This document shows, piece after piece, positions 1-10,159 of a DNA stretch of 64,000 bases (within the stretch, counting starts at the first letter, position 1; each line of letters opens with the position of its first letter). Position numbers and translations under genes: made by a program. Source of the DNA: Acheta domesticus (Eukaryota > Arthropoda > Insecta > Orthoptera > Gryllidae); contig JAHLJT010004567.1 in assembly GCA_031308135.1 (NCBI GenBank), forward strand, positions 135,546,991 to 135,610,990, read 5' to 3'. The notes beneath the pieces are model-generated. The model made no database searches. It was not told where the DNA came from and saw only the letters and a list, made by a program, of their open reading frames with translations.

Positions 1-54
1 AGCACCGCGGGAACAAGTCGCAAAGGTGTGCCTTGTTGTTTCTCAGAGAGAATA

Positions 55-607
55 ATTTACCTGGAGAGGTGGTTCAGGGCATCAACTGATGTCATTTCAG
101 TGCCTCTGACCGGAGATCCTAGGTTCGAGTCCCGACGATAGCAGGACTTTCGACTCTAGTTTTTCAGCTGGGTTGAATTCAGTCGCTGACTAGATGAGAA
201 TTCTACCTGTCGGCTACTCTGATCGACAGTTTCCCGTGGTTTCTCCGATCAACACCAGGCGAATGCCGGAGCAGTACCACAACAAACGGGCCAAGAACCG
301 CCCGCGATCTTTTCTTCCTCTTCCTTGTCCTCTCCTCATCCCTACTTACACACACTTACACTAAGACCCACTACACTATCATTGATGCCGAGAGATTAGA
401 GCTTGACCCGGCTGGGGCGGTGCTGCGTTCGGGGGAGATACCTGGTTGGGGAAAACCCCGCTAGCCGACGGTCGGTCGGCGCTGGATCTCATCATTCAGC
501 GGGGGAGAAATCACTGCCACCTCCCGAGGGAAAACATACACTACTCTTACGGGTCTAATGACCTTAGAAGTTGTCGCGCCCGAAATCACTAACAATCAAT
601 AAATCAA
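55..607 (+). mobile_element. SINE-A copy 1, near full length
   Basis: This is a tRNA-headed SINE of about 550 bp. Near 70-78 it has a box A-like stretch (GTGGTTCAGGG) and at 122-134 a box B (GGTTCGAGTCCCG). The body is shared with the copy at 56,291-56,832, and the 3' end is an AATC-rich tail near 588-607. The octamer AGAGAATA occurs directly on both sides (47-54 and 608-615), which I read as the target-site duplication. SINEs are transcribed by RNA polymerase III and mobilised in trans by a LINE; the partner LINE is not identified. The family label is mine. Confidence 0.8.
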
Positions 608-615
608 AGAGAATA

Positions 616-3000
616 TATCGCAGTGCACACTCTTTGTTAGATATTCTCTTATAAAAACGTGTGAAATGAAGTTATTTGAATCGCTTTCATAGAGGATTTG
701 CAAGTACGTACAATATCAGATTTTACATAATCTTCAAAATGAACTTCTTTTAATGTAAAAACTAGAGGTATACCCGCTCATTAAATGAGCGGTTTTCTTT
801 TTCTCCATTCCGTAAGCGATCAGGTAAAGAAAAGAAACTTGCCAAAGTAAGCATGTTATTCAGATGAAGGATTGAAAGATTTACAAAATTTAAAAAATGA
901 CTTTGCAATTCAATGAAAATACATTTATCATATGGTTTTTAAACAATTTCTTGATATATTAGATATATGAGTGATTAAATTTTACGTGAGTAATATTTAT
1001 TTGAGTGATTAAAATTTTACGTGTAAAGAATTTGTTACGATATACCATACATATATGGTAATGAATGAACGTGAATCATTATTATTTTTCCACTACATTA
1101 AAGTGATTGTATTCATTGTTAAAACGTAACTTATGCAATTATGAATAAAATCCATGTGAAACCACTTTTTAAATCCATTCAGTTTAAAACATGAATAAAT
1201 GTATCATAAAACTTCAATTTCAGTTTACCGGTACATGATACGTTGCAAATCAAAGTGGAAAACGTAACCAACGCAAGTATTGAAATTTATATTGATACAA
1301 TAACACATCCATTGTCTAAGCTCTCAGGACTGTCTATCCTCTAAAATATAGTATTCCCAAAACAATATTTTTCCTCTTAATTTTATAAAATTAAATCTAA
1401 CTTGAGACAATTGCAGGTCATACACTTTTTTAGCTCTGCAATGTACAATGTAGTTCTTAGGGGGGATACATTTTGTAGTTCCATGCGCGATATTGAAATA
1501 TGTTTAAATCATTTCCTCTTTATTGTAATGTATGCATGCATGGTATTAATATTCAGAGAGATTATCTGAAATGGCACAGAAACAACTCAATTTCAAGCTG
1601 GAAAAATGTTTGTTTCCTCTAGAGAAGCAAGAGCCTATGTTGGTATTATAAGTGAAATGTTAACTAATAGTCCTCAAAACGCATGAAGATGCAAGATATT
1701 AAATAAACATTTCTCAATTATTTAACTATTCACAATTACTGTTCTACACATCGTATTTTATTATTTTCGGAGAACACTTAAGAATATAATGGAATTCAAC
1801 ACCATACAGAATTATTTTGCACCTAAAAAGTTATAAGGGATGCTAAATATTTTGTTTATTTTGTTTTTGATAAAATTTTGATGTAAGAATCTACAACATA
1901 TTGTTGGAACAGTCTTCCAGAACTGGGCAAAGGGCTGAAAACCACCTCTTATTGCTAAGCGGTAAGAATAGTACTGCAACTGAGTAACAACATTACAAAC
2001 CAAAGTTGTATGGACAGAATCAAGACTCATCCAAAGCTTCCGCAATGATTCTCTACGTACAAAAAGTAATGAATAAGAAATGTGTTCAGTATCCGAGTCG
2101 AGAGCAGATATTATTTTCATTCGATGACCAAATACTTCAGAATGAATTGTGAAAGAAATATTGTTGGAGGGACCTCTATCGTCACTTAGAAATACAGAAG
2201 CAATTTCTACAGTTGTTGATAGATCGTAATTAAATGTCTTTTAGCAAAAGTATTCCGCAGAAAAAATGAGATGGTAAATAGGAACAGAATTAGAACAGGT
2301 TTGTTTCAAATTTGTTTCACATCAACTTTATGTTGAAACAATTGGGTATACGGATTGACATTGAGAAGCCTGTCCATCAATAATATTAAATCTGCTTCGC
2401 ATTCGTTATTACTAACTTGATTTATTCTGAACTGTAAAGAATTGTCCGAGTCTCGAATAAAGAGAGATTTGCATACTTTAAAGGATTGACATTATTGAGA
2501 TGTACAGGTATCACTGAATGGTATATATGCCCTTGAATGCGTAACAGTACGGCCTATGGTTTTTAAATGTTAAACGATTTGCTTGCACAGAGACAAATGC
2601 TAGGACATTAGTACAAATAACTTCTAATATTACTCAAGTAATGTTTTGATCTTTCATCATTTTTTGTAATTAATTTTCCTAGGAGTTCAGGAACCTCAAT
2701 AGGGGAAACAATATCAGATTTTGCTTGGCTTAATAAACCCGCCTTGTGCTTTTTCGGAGGCAAAATGTCTCTAGTTAAAGCACTCAAAAAATACAGACAT
2801 TTCTTCAAAATAAACTTTCTGGACATCTTTATCGTTTTGGAGCATCATGTTATATGTTTGGTGCATCATACCCTTCCTGTTCACACTACGGTTTGGCTGT
2901 ACTATGTATACTAATTTGTAGACTGCTACATCTGCTTCCCCTGATCTTCTGAACACATTAACTTGGCGTGGAGGACTGTTTCTGTTGTTTTGATCTTTCT
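616..3000. other. AT-rich non-coding stretch
   Basis: No gene is visible; the open frames here are short and AT-driven. The only structure seen is a local direct repeat of about 21 bp beginning GAGTGATTAAA (968-989 and 1,002-1,022). Confidence 0.5.
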
Positions 3001-3009
3001 TCCTTTTTT

Positions 3010-4200
3010 AACGTTAGCTTTTCAAAGTCAATCGCCTCTTACATGCCATTGTAGCTACAAATTACAAATCATATCAACTCAGTTATGTCCTAACAATAAA
3101 CTTGTGTCAAATGTTACTGTAGCAATGATAATATACTGTATCATAACACACAATTTTATATCATTTCATTCATTAATTAACGCGTACTTTTGAACTTCCA
3201 AATTTGAACTTCCAAAGCTCCACAAACAGCCACACATAAATAATTAGTCAGTGACCTTGCAAGTCGCTGAAAAATAATTCATCAACATCAATATACAAAT
3301 TCTACAAATGATACTACATTGTAGATAGAATATATCTACAAATGATTAACCATAATGATTCAGTTGTATATTAACAAATTATTAGCACCAACAATGTTAC
3401 AGCATTGTGATATTTTTTAATTTATTAGTAATTTTCAGTATTGTTCAGAGAAAATATTAAAAGAAATACACTTATGGGTAAAGTAATTTACTATATTTCT
3501 TTTCTTTAAAAATGTAATGCTGAAAAAGGTTATACTGCACTCCCACACAAACAATCTGTCAGTGGCCTAGCACTTTGCTGAAAATGATTCATCAATATCA
3601 GTATACAAATACATGCCAATCTATCTACAAATTACACATCATAACAATTCAGTTATATAGTAAGACTATTGGATAACGTTATTGCAGCACAGACATGTTT
3701 TAGTTACGTTTGGTAGATGAAACCAATTCACATGGACAACAGCTGAAAATGTTAATGTAATAAAGATCAATAAAACAAATCAATCAAGAAAAAATATTGC
3801 AATAAATGCACATAATCAACAGAATAAATCAAGGGGGGAAATAATGCAAAAAGCACATTTATGGATACAATAAGTTACTTTTTATCTTTATAAAAAAGGA
3901 ATGAAACACAGTTACTCCTTTGAATAAATTATTTACATTAGTTTGGTTTCGTAGTTGAAACAAATTTACTTGTACAAATACAACTGAAGAAATTAGGTTA
4001 TGTTAGGTTTGGTTAGGCGCGAACGTAACACATAAAACCCATAACACATAAAATCCCAATTGTATTAATACGTACCTTTCCTACCTATTTTGGATTCACA
4101 AATTTCAAAGCTCATTGCCACGCTCGAATGGATTTTTCGTGGCTTTTGCAAGCTGCTGAAAAATATTCAGCAACTGCAATGTTTTAAAACATGAAATAGT
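3010..4200. repeat. Degenerate tandem repeat, period about 290-310 bp
   Basis: The phrase CTGAAAAATAATTCATCAAC and variants recur near 3,266, 3,577 and 4,156. A second phrase based on CAGTTATGT/CAGTTGTATATTAAC recurs near 3,080, 3,360 and 3,650. The shared order and spacing point to three or four diverged copies of one unit of about 300 bp, perhaps an old satellite. No coding sequence is seen in it. Confidence 0.5.
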
Positions 4201-4869
4201 AAATGGTTAAATATAATGTGAAACTGGTAATACAAAACGTAAAATTCTAAGTGAATTCATCCGTACATACTTTGAGTTTACGAAGTATTGAAGCATGCTG
4301 CCACGGTACAATAAGTTTTCGTCCCAATGTGCAACGTCATATTTGCTTCACGCGGCGTAATGCTACTGCTCTCTGGCCGGGCCGGCCATGCTTTCTCATG
4401 CTGCTGTTCCCGTCGATTCAAGAATCGATTCTGAAGAGAATCAATGATCACCATCGAATCGCACTGATTGCCCGTCTGCTCATTTTATTTCAAATATTTA
4501 TTGTTATAATAAAAGAATTTAAAAAGTTATTCCCAGGGCCGACGCAATGAAAAAAGAGCTTCAAGAAAAATGCTTCCCGAGCGAAATCGGTCGCGTAATT
4601 TATCCGTAGTATTTCTAAATCGAAACTGCCTTACACTAATAATATATATGATGATGATATATACTTTAATCCTATATTCTAGATTAATTACTACTTCGGT
4701 CCAAAGTAGCTTCATTTTCAAGAAAGATTTAATAAAAACTCTTGTTTACATCTGCAAATGAGTTGTTTTTTTAACGATGTTCATACTTTTGTTGTGCAAA
4801 TTAATATTTTGTTGAACTAAAAAAAATATTACTGTTTAAGTGTTGCATGAGATTTGATACCATAGATAA

Positions 4870-5007
4870 AGGGTCTTTAGCTGGAATCCAGTGAGTAACA
4901 AGAGAAGAGGACGGCCTATCAGGGATACGAAGATTGAAAACTCGATTGAGCACTCGAAGAATGGAAAATGGAAAAGTATAGTTGGGCAAGTTAAGACGTT
5001 CATTTGA
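4870..5007 (+). pseudogene. C-terminal end of a non-LTR retrotransposon ORF (5'-truncated)
   Basis: A frame open for 45 codons ends in TGA at 5,005-5,007. It reads ...SWNPVSNKRRGRPIRDTK..., a basic motif typical of the extreme C terminus of many insect LINE reverse transcriptases (consensus W.P...RRRGRP...W). In-frame stops lie just upstream, so only the last part of the protein survives, as expected for a 5'-truncated copy. A (GAA)n tail follows at 5,024-5,046. The motif is recognised from memory and the clade cannot be fixed from 45 residues. It is non-functional. Confidence 0.55.
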
Positions 5008-5023
5008 AGGTTGTTGAGCCTTG

Positions 5024-5046
5024 GAAGAAGAAGAAGAAGAAGAAGA
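5024..5046 (+). repeat. (GAA)n tail
   Basis: Seven or so GAA units directly follow the LINE C-terminal remnant and probably represent its 3' tail. Confidence 0.7.
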
Positions 5047-5790
5047 TAAAGGATCAAATAAATCGACATTGAAAGTGTTCTATACCGATTGACCAAAAAA
5101 AAATCCTACTATTAAACGTGGTCTACTAATAAACGGCGGTAACATACATTAATGACAATGGTGTTCGTATCATCTCAACTATTGATGCGTAATACTCCCA
5201 TTTTCCAACAACTCACCTACGGAATAAATTAAGCCCAGATTTACGGCATATTAGATTTCATATTTCATTAATACAAAATGCTAACTGAAATGTTATCAAA
5301 CATTAATACGTCTGCAATACCGAATTTAAACAAACACACCCAATTGTAATCTTCCATCGGTTCATGTTGAATATTCAATTATTCATCAGAACAATAATGA
5401 ACAAGGTTCAATTCGTATAGGGAAGAGAAGAGACGCTCAAGAGCAGTCACCTGCCATTGTTTGCTACTGTTGAACATTCCTTTCAAAAAGTTTTAAAATA
5501 CGTTTGAAAATTATCAAGATACTTTTTGAGATTGAATGCATATATAGAACTGTTGTTTTTCGTAAGATTGCATGTTCCATCCACATTCGAATTTTGCTGC
5601 AGACGCTCTTTTCGTAATGATTCATTTGGTGTTTTGCCAACTGGCCGCCCTCATTGCAACCCAAGAAAATTGGCAATTTCCGTTAATAAACGCTTGGCGA
5701 GAAGTAAACGATTCTTCACGGCCACCCGTTCTAAGAATATATTTTTATTTATGAGATTTCTTAGTTCCGTATATGAGAAAAATTCATGTT
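5047..5790. other. Non-coding stretch
   Basis: No gene is recognised. The short open frames here have no recognisable motifs. Confidence 0.4.
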
Positions 5791-5794
5791 CCTG

Positions 5795-5905
5795 TCTAGT
5801 TAGTGTCGATAATCCTGCAACCGTCGGGACTCGAATCTTTAAACCTCCAAGTCAGAAGCACTGCAGTGGTATCCTCTGGGGTCATGAGCCACCTAAGCCT
5901 GCGGT
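5795..5905 (-). mobile_element. SINE-A tRNA-like head fragment
   Basis: On the minus strand this reads a box A-like AGGTGGCTCATGA, then the SINE-A phrase GCAGTGCTTCTGAC, a box B-like GATTCGAGTCCCGAC, and the following GCAGGATTATCGACACT. These match in order the first 110 bp of the full-length copy at 56,291. The body is missing or too diverged to see. Confidence 0.6.
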
Positions 5906-6024
5906 TAACACCGATCCAACAGTGCCAGAAGTTAAAGGAGGGAATTTTACGTTTTTTTGGCACTTTTCATTTCAAAAGTAACACCCCCGCCCACGTTACT
6001 GTGCCCAAGTCAATCGTATGAACT

Positions 6025-6557
6025 TAGGGTCACCAGAAATGTTTGGAGAAAATAGTGAACCGGGGGGGAGGAGGGGATCTTTGAGTATCCATGATACATT
6101 CTCTTTATTATTTAAAACAACACTAAATTTGAAGTTGAGCTCTTTTTTTACATTAGTTCAAACCTTCATATCCTCTCTGTGTACATTAGAGACCGCACTC
6201 ATTAGGAATCTGTTAAAGTAGTAAATGAATGAAAGGTTTTTGTGAAACACATTTTCAGCTCACGTTCGCAGTTCTGTGCACATAAACAAGGTCGTGCGTA
6301 TTACGGATATAAGACAACTGCATGGATATGCGCAGTAGCCAGGATTGGCATCAGGGTAAAGTCAGCTCTAATCGAGATTAGAAACTTGCCATAATTAACA
6401 CTAAAAGCTCTACTAACACTTATTCACTCATACAATAAGTTTTTTTCGTCATTCGATCATATATTTTTACATGTTCTCTATTTTATTTATTTGATTAGTG
6501 AATCAGAAATACAAATAGTGAACAGTTCACTCAAATAGTGAACATTTGGTAACCCTA
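6025..6557. mobile_element. hAT-like non-autonomous DNA transposon (MITE)
   Basis: The element starts TAGGGTCACCAGAAATG and ends CATTTGGTAACCCTA, an inverted repeat of about 11-15 bp. It is flanked by the same 8-bp direct repeat, TATGAACT, at 6,017-6,024 and 6,558-6,565. An 8-bp duplication with TAGGG-type termini is the established signature of hAT transposons. Subterminal copies of AATAGTGAAC (near 6,051, 6,497 and 6,533) fit transposase-binding repeats. There is no transposase frame, so it must depend on a partner. Confidence 0.75.
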
Positions 6558-6565
6558 TATGAACT

Positions 6566-7570
6566 TAATCCTTTATGGGAGGGGGAGTCCCTAACGACCT
6601 ATCCTACTGTCCCTGCTACTATAGGTTAGATATACGAGTAATTGAGAAATTTCCTCTGGTGGCTCTTTTCATCTGAATCATAGCTTTTTCCACATCGATT
6701 TGCCCTATGTAAGTATTATGGATGTGTCGCGGAAACTGGAATCAGGGGCATCGCATAACGCCTTCCCTTACTGTGCCAGCTACCATTCATTAGACTTAAT
6801 GGACAATTTTTATGGACTCTACGCAACACTCAAAAGATTATTCATGTGCACTACAGCGTTGGAATACACGATTTTTTCCAACTAGGATTGTTAATTTTAT
6901 TGATATTTAAACAATCTTACTACTCCTGTATTCAAAGGTATATTTTGTCAATAAATGTTTCGCTATATTCTTGTTTAATACTCTAAAGAAATGGAAACAT
7001 AATTGAAAAGTAAAAATTAAAATAACGTTAGTAAAGTTTAATATTTCAGAGTTGAAATCAAAATATGGATAATAAAAAACTCGATACTTTTTGCCGCTTG
7101 GAATCTCATGAAAGTTTCCACAATAAACTCGAGGCCTCAAGAAATTGAGTACTGTTTATCTTGAAGGCAGATGTGTCCTTGGGAACTGCCACAAAGTGGT
7201 GATCTGAATAATTTTAAATTCACACTAATTTAAAAGTTATGATTATTTTTAAATCCATCTCTAACATAACGTTAATAATTTCAATCGCACAAATACTGAC
7301 ACTGTTCCTTTTTTATTAACTCCTCCTCCTTCGTTTTCATTACTGTCGCAATGTCAGAAACCCTTTTCCTTATTGAGTACGTATTTGCTTTGAATTACCT
7401 CCTTTTATCATGTACTATTGCATTCAACTTTTGAAAGTGGTCAGGCCAAATGGCCTGAGCCTCACAACCAATATTAAAGAGAACATTTCTACTTCCTTCA
7501 CCAAACCAAAATTCCAATAAGACCAATACTTCAAGGGAGGAGATTATGCAATCCGAATTTCACGCCATCA
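6566..7570. other. Non-coding stretch
   Basis: I see no gene, RNA or mobile-element structure here. Confidence 0.4.
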
Positions 7571-7576
7571 TTAAGT

Positions 7577-7715
7577 GATTGATTGATTAGTGATTCCGGG
7601 CGCGTCAACGGCTAAGGTCATTAGTCCCGTACGTGCAGTGCATGTTTTACTGTGGGATCTTCCCCAATGGATGGCGAGAACTGGCGCCGACCTACGTCGG
7701 CTTCAGGCAATTCAG
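7577..7715 (-). mobile_element. SINE-A 3' fragment
   Basis: The stretch begins GATTGATTGATTAGTGATTCC and continues GGGCGCGTCAAC...GTCATTAGTCCCGTACGTGCAG...GGATGGCGAGAAC...GCGCCGACCTACGTCGG. This is the reverse complement of the 3' third of SINE-A. The 5' part of the SINE is absent. Confidence 0.75.
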
Positions 7716-8368
7716 AAAGAACTTTCAGGAATTTGTTTTTACCAAATATCTCAATAAATGAACAAAATGAACTCTTGTTTGGGATAAAAGTAGTGTGACC
7801 TTTGTGAAAAGATGTTTTAAGTATGCTGGCGTGCTAACTTGCAAGAAATGTAAAGGAATACGCAACAAATATAGCCCTATTGTCAAATCTAATTCAGTAA
7901 TTTTCCGAAGCCATTGTCTTCGAGTACTCATTTTGTGTAATCTACCATTCTAACACAACTTAAATGTATCTATAATGCATTTACTGCACAGCATGCAGAT
8001 TTCAATTGCTTGTGGCCCTGAGGCAGCCATTAGCCGGTGTGGCTTTCCGAGTGAAAAGACTTGATTAGAATTAGTTGAGGTGGAAAGGATTCGGATATAA
8101 AGAAAGGGTGATGAAAGAAGGATACATGTGCAGGAGACCAAGGCGAAGCCAAATAGTAGGGTGCTACAGGACATTGATGATCGAGACGGAGAATATAACG
8201 GAAGGGTCAAGGCGGGAGATGTCAAGCTGAAAAGAACAAGTATCTCCTGACGGACAACAGGTCGGAAATTAACGCACACCTGTCAATTTCTTGTTCTTTC
8301 GTCGTAAAACGAATGTTTAAATGTACTGCGTAAATGCTGCATCATTTGTATCTATCGCTCACCACGCA
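7716..8368. other. Non-coding stretch
   Basis: I see no gene here. Both strands hold only short open frames without motifs. Confidence 0.4.
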
Positions 8369-8369
8369 G

Positions 8370-8560
8370 GATTCCTTAACGCGGTTGGGGGGAGATCCGC
8401 TGACAGAGACACCTTGAGGGGAAACTTCTGCCACTGGACGTGTAGACTGGCACCGGATCTCACGTTCTAACAGGGAAGGAACACCACTACCTCCCGAGGT
8501 ACGTGTACTACACTTACTGGACAAATCGCCATAGTCCTTGACATGCCTGGAATTACAAAA
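8370..8560 (+). mobile_element. SINE-A 3' fragment, diverged
   Basis: Diverged matches to the SINE-A 3' body occur in order: GGTTGGGGGGAGATCC, GCACCGGATCTCACG, CACCACTACCTCCCGAGG, ACTACACTTACTGGAC and a terminal CCTGGAATTAC. The fragment directly abuts the GC-rich block that follows. Confidence 0.6.
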
Positions 8561-8995
8561 CGGGAGGAGGGGCGAGTAGGTAGCGGGGAGGCAAGAGGTG
8601 ATGAACCAGACGAAGGACGAAGAGGGAGGCTGGGGACGGCCTCGACTCGGAGAGGCGAAGGGCGGGCGCGTGGCGGGGAGGCGCCGGGAGCGCGGGGTGC
8701 GCGGGCGCCGCGGAGGGCGGTGCCTGTGCGAGTCCGGAGGGAGCGGGAACAGGTAAACCAGGCTGCGCCGCGACACGGGCGCCGGGGGAGGGTCATCATA
8801 TTTCAATTTTGCTCCGGTAATCCAATTACCCGTCGGGCGCGGGCTGAGGGCCCAAGGCGAGGCCGCCGTTGGAGGAGTGGCGGAGGAGAGCGGGGTGGGG
8901 AGGGGAGGGGAGGCAAGGCGCGTGGCGGCCTACGCGACCTGACGCCCTTTCTAGACGCCGCGAAGGCAGCCCTGACTAGCAACTTAAGATTAGTG
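8561..8995 (+). other. CpG-rich, purine-skewed block
   Basis: The plus strand is strongly purine- and G-rich, with runs such as GGGGAGGGGAGGGGAGG near 8,896-8,915 and many CpG. Open frames of up to 168 codons occur on both strands in several frames at once, which is a composition artefact. No protein motif is present. It could be a CpG island or promoter region, but no core promoter element stands out. Confidence 0.5.
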
Positions 8996-9047
8996 CGTGC
9001 GTCGCAGCGCGTTAAAGCAATGCGCGAGCGCATTAAAGCAATACGTT
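8993..9047. repeat. Short tandem repeat, about 21 bp x 2
   Basis: The unit GCGCGTTAAAGCAATGCGCG/AGCGCATTAAAGCAATACG is repeated twice in direct succession. Confidence 0.55.
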
Positions 9048-9271
9048 AATATTTAAATATACAATAAAAACAGAATACTTTCAAGTGACAATATTGTAAT
9101 TATTTGCCTGCTGAGTTGGCTCCAAACAACTACAGTTGTCAGCTGAAGCGATACTGATTGGGATGTACTAGTTTTGAAACCATTCTAGTACCGACGGTGG
9201 CGGATTTTCAACTTTAGCTAAATAATTTTCAGACCTGTTTGTAAATTCTATTGATCGACTGCTCTGATCGG

Positions 9272-9798
9272 TTTTCATTGATTGATTAATTAGTAATAAT
9301 GGGCGCGCCAAATTTAAATTTATTAGTCCCGCAAGTGCAGTGTAGTGCAAGTGTTTTTATCGCGGGTAATGTAATATTCCCCCGCTGGATGGCGAGACCC
9401 GGCCCCGACCTACGTCGGCTTGCGGGATTTCCCCAACCAGATATCTCCCAGAAGCGGAGGACAGACTCTAGGCTCTCGACTGGTCTCGCGATAAATGTGG
9501 TAGTGTAGTGCGTGTGAGTGTGTGTGTTAGTAAGGGGGAGGATAGGACAAGGAAGAGGAACGAAGGATCCTGCGCGGTCCGTGACCTGTTTGTTAGGGAA
9601 CTGCTCCGGCATTCGCCTGGTATTGATCGGAGAAACTACGGAAAACTACCGATTAGAGCAGCCGCCCGCTAGCATTCTCCTCTAGTCAACGGCTGACCTC
9701 GAGCTAGTAGTCTAGCTGGTGTTGAAAATCCTATCGTCGCGACTTCTGGTCAGAGACACTGCCGTGATAGCAATTGATACCCTGAATCACCTTTGCCG
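9272..9798 (-). mobile_element. SINE-A copy, minus strand
   Basis: The reverse complement matches SINE-A almost end to end. From left to right it shows the AATC tail (GATTGATTAATTAG), GGGCGCGCCAAATTT, CGCTGGATGGCGAGACC, TTGATCGGAGAAACTACGG, and the degraded tRNA-like head near 9,730-9,790. It sits head-to-head with the plus-strand copy that follows. Confidence 0.75.
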
Positions 9799-9799
9799 G

Positions 9800-10115
9800 T
9801 GATCTGATTGGTAGTTTTCCGTGGTTTCTCCGATGAATCCCAGGCGAATATCGGAGCAGAACAAACAAAGGACCATGGACTGCGCGCTATTGTTTTATCC
9901 TCATCCTTGCTCTCTCCTTTCCCTTACACAAACTTATACTTTCATACATTACACAATTACACTTATCGAGAGCCAGTTCGAAGCTTAGAGCTTGTTCCGC
10001 GGGCGGAGATTCTAGGAGAGGGAAACCCGCCCAAGCGGGAGGGAAAGGAACAGCATAAACTCCAGCGATTTAACATGAACTACACTTACGGGACGCATGG
10101 CCCGTACAGCTTTTA
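9800..10115 (+). mobile_element. SINE-A copy, plus strand, 5'-truncated
   Basis: This begins inside the SINE body with GATTGGTAGTTTTCCGTGG and continues through CTCCGATGAATCCCAGGCG to ACTACACTTACGGGACG. The tRNA-like head is absent. With the preceding minus-strand copy it makes an inverted pair that could fold into a long hairpin if transcribed. Confidence 0.75.
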
Positions 10116-10159
10116 CAGCTTAAAACCACAAAAACACAAAATGAATAAATAAATTAACA

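Noticed and set aside
122..134. Box B GGTTCGAGTCCCG as a true tRNA gene
   Set aside because: No cloverleaf with paired acceptor stem can be drawn; the match is the head of a SINE that recurs elsewhere.
3995..4018. GTTAGG-like words recalling the insect telomere repeat TTAGG
   Set aside because: Only two or three imperfect units, not a telomeric array.
5526..5981. 151-codon open frame on the plus strand
   Set aside because: It overlaps a minus-strand SINE fragment and has no recognisable motif.
8543..9049. 168-codon Arg/Gly-rich frame
   Set aside because: G-rich block with frames open on both strands; low-complexity product.
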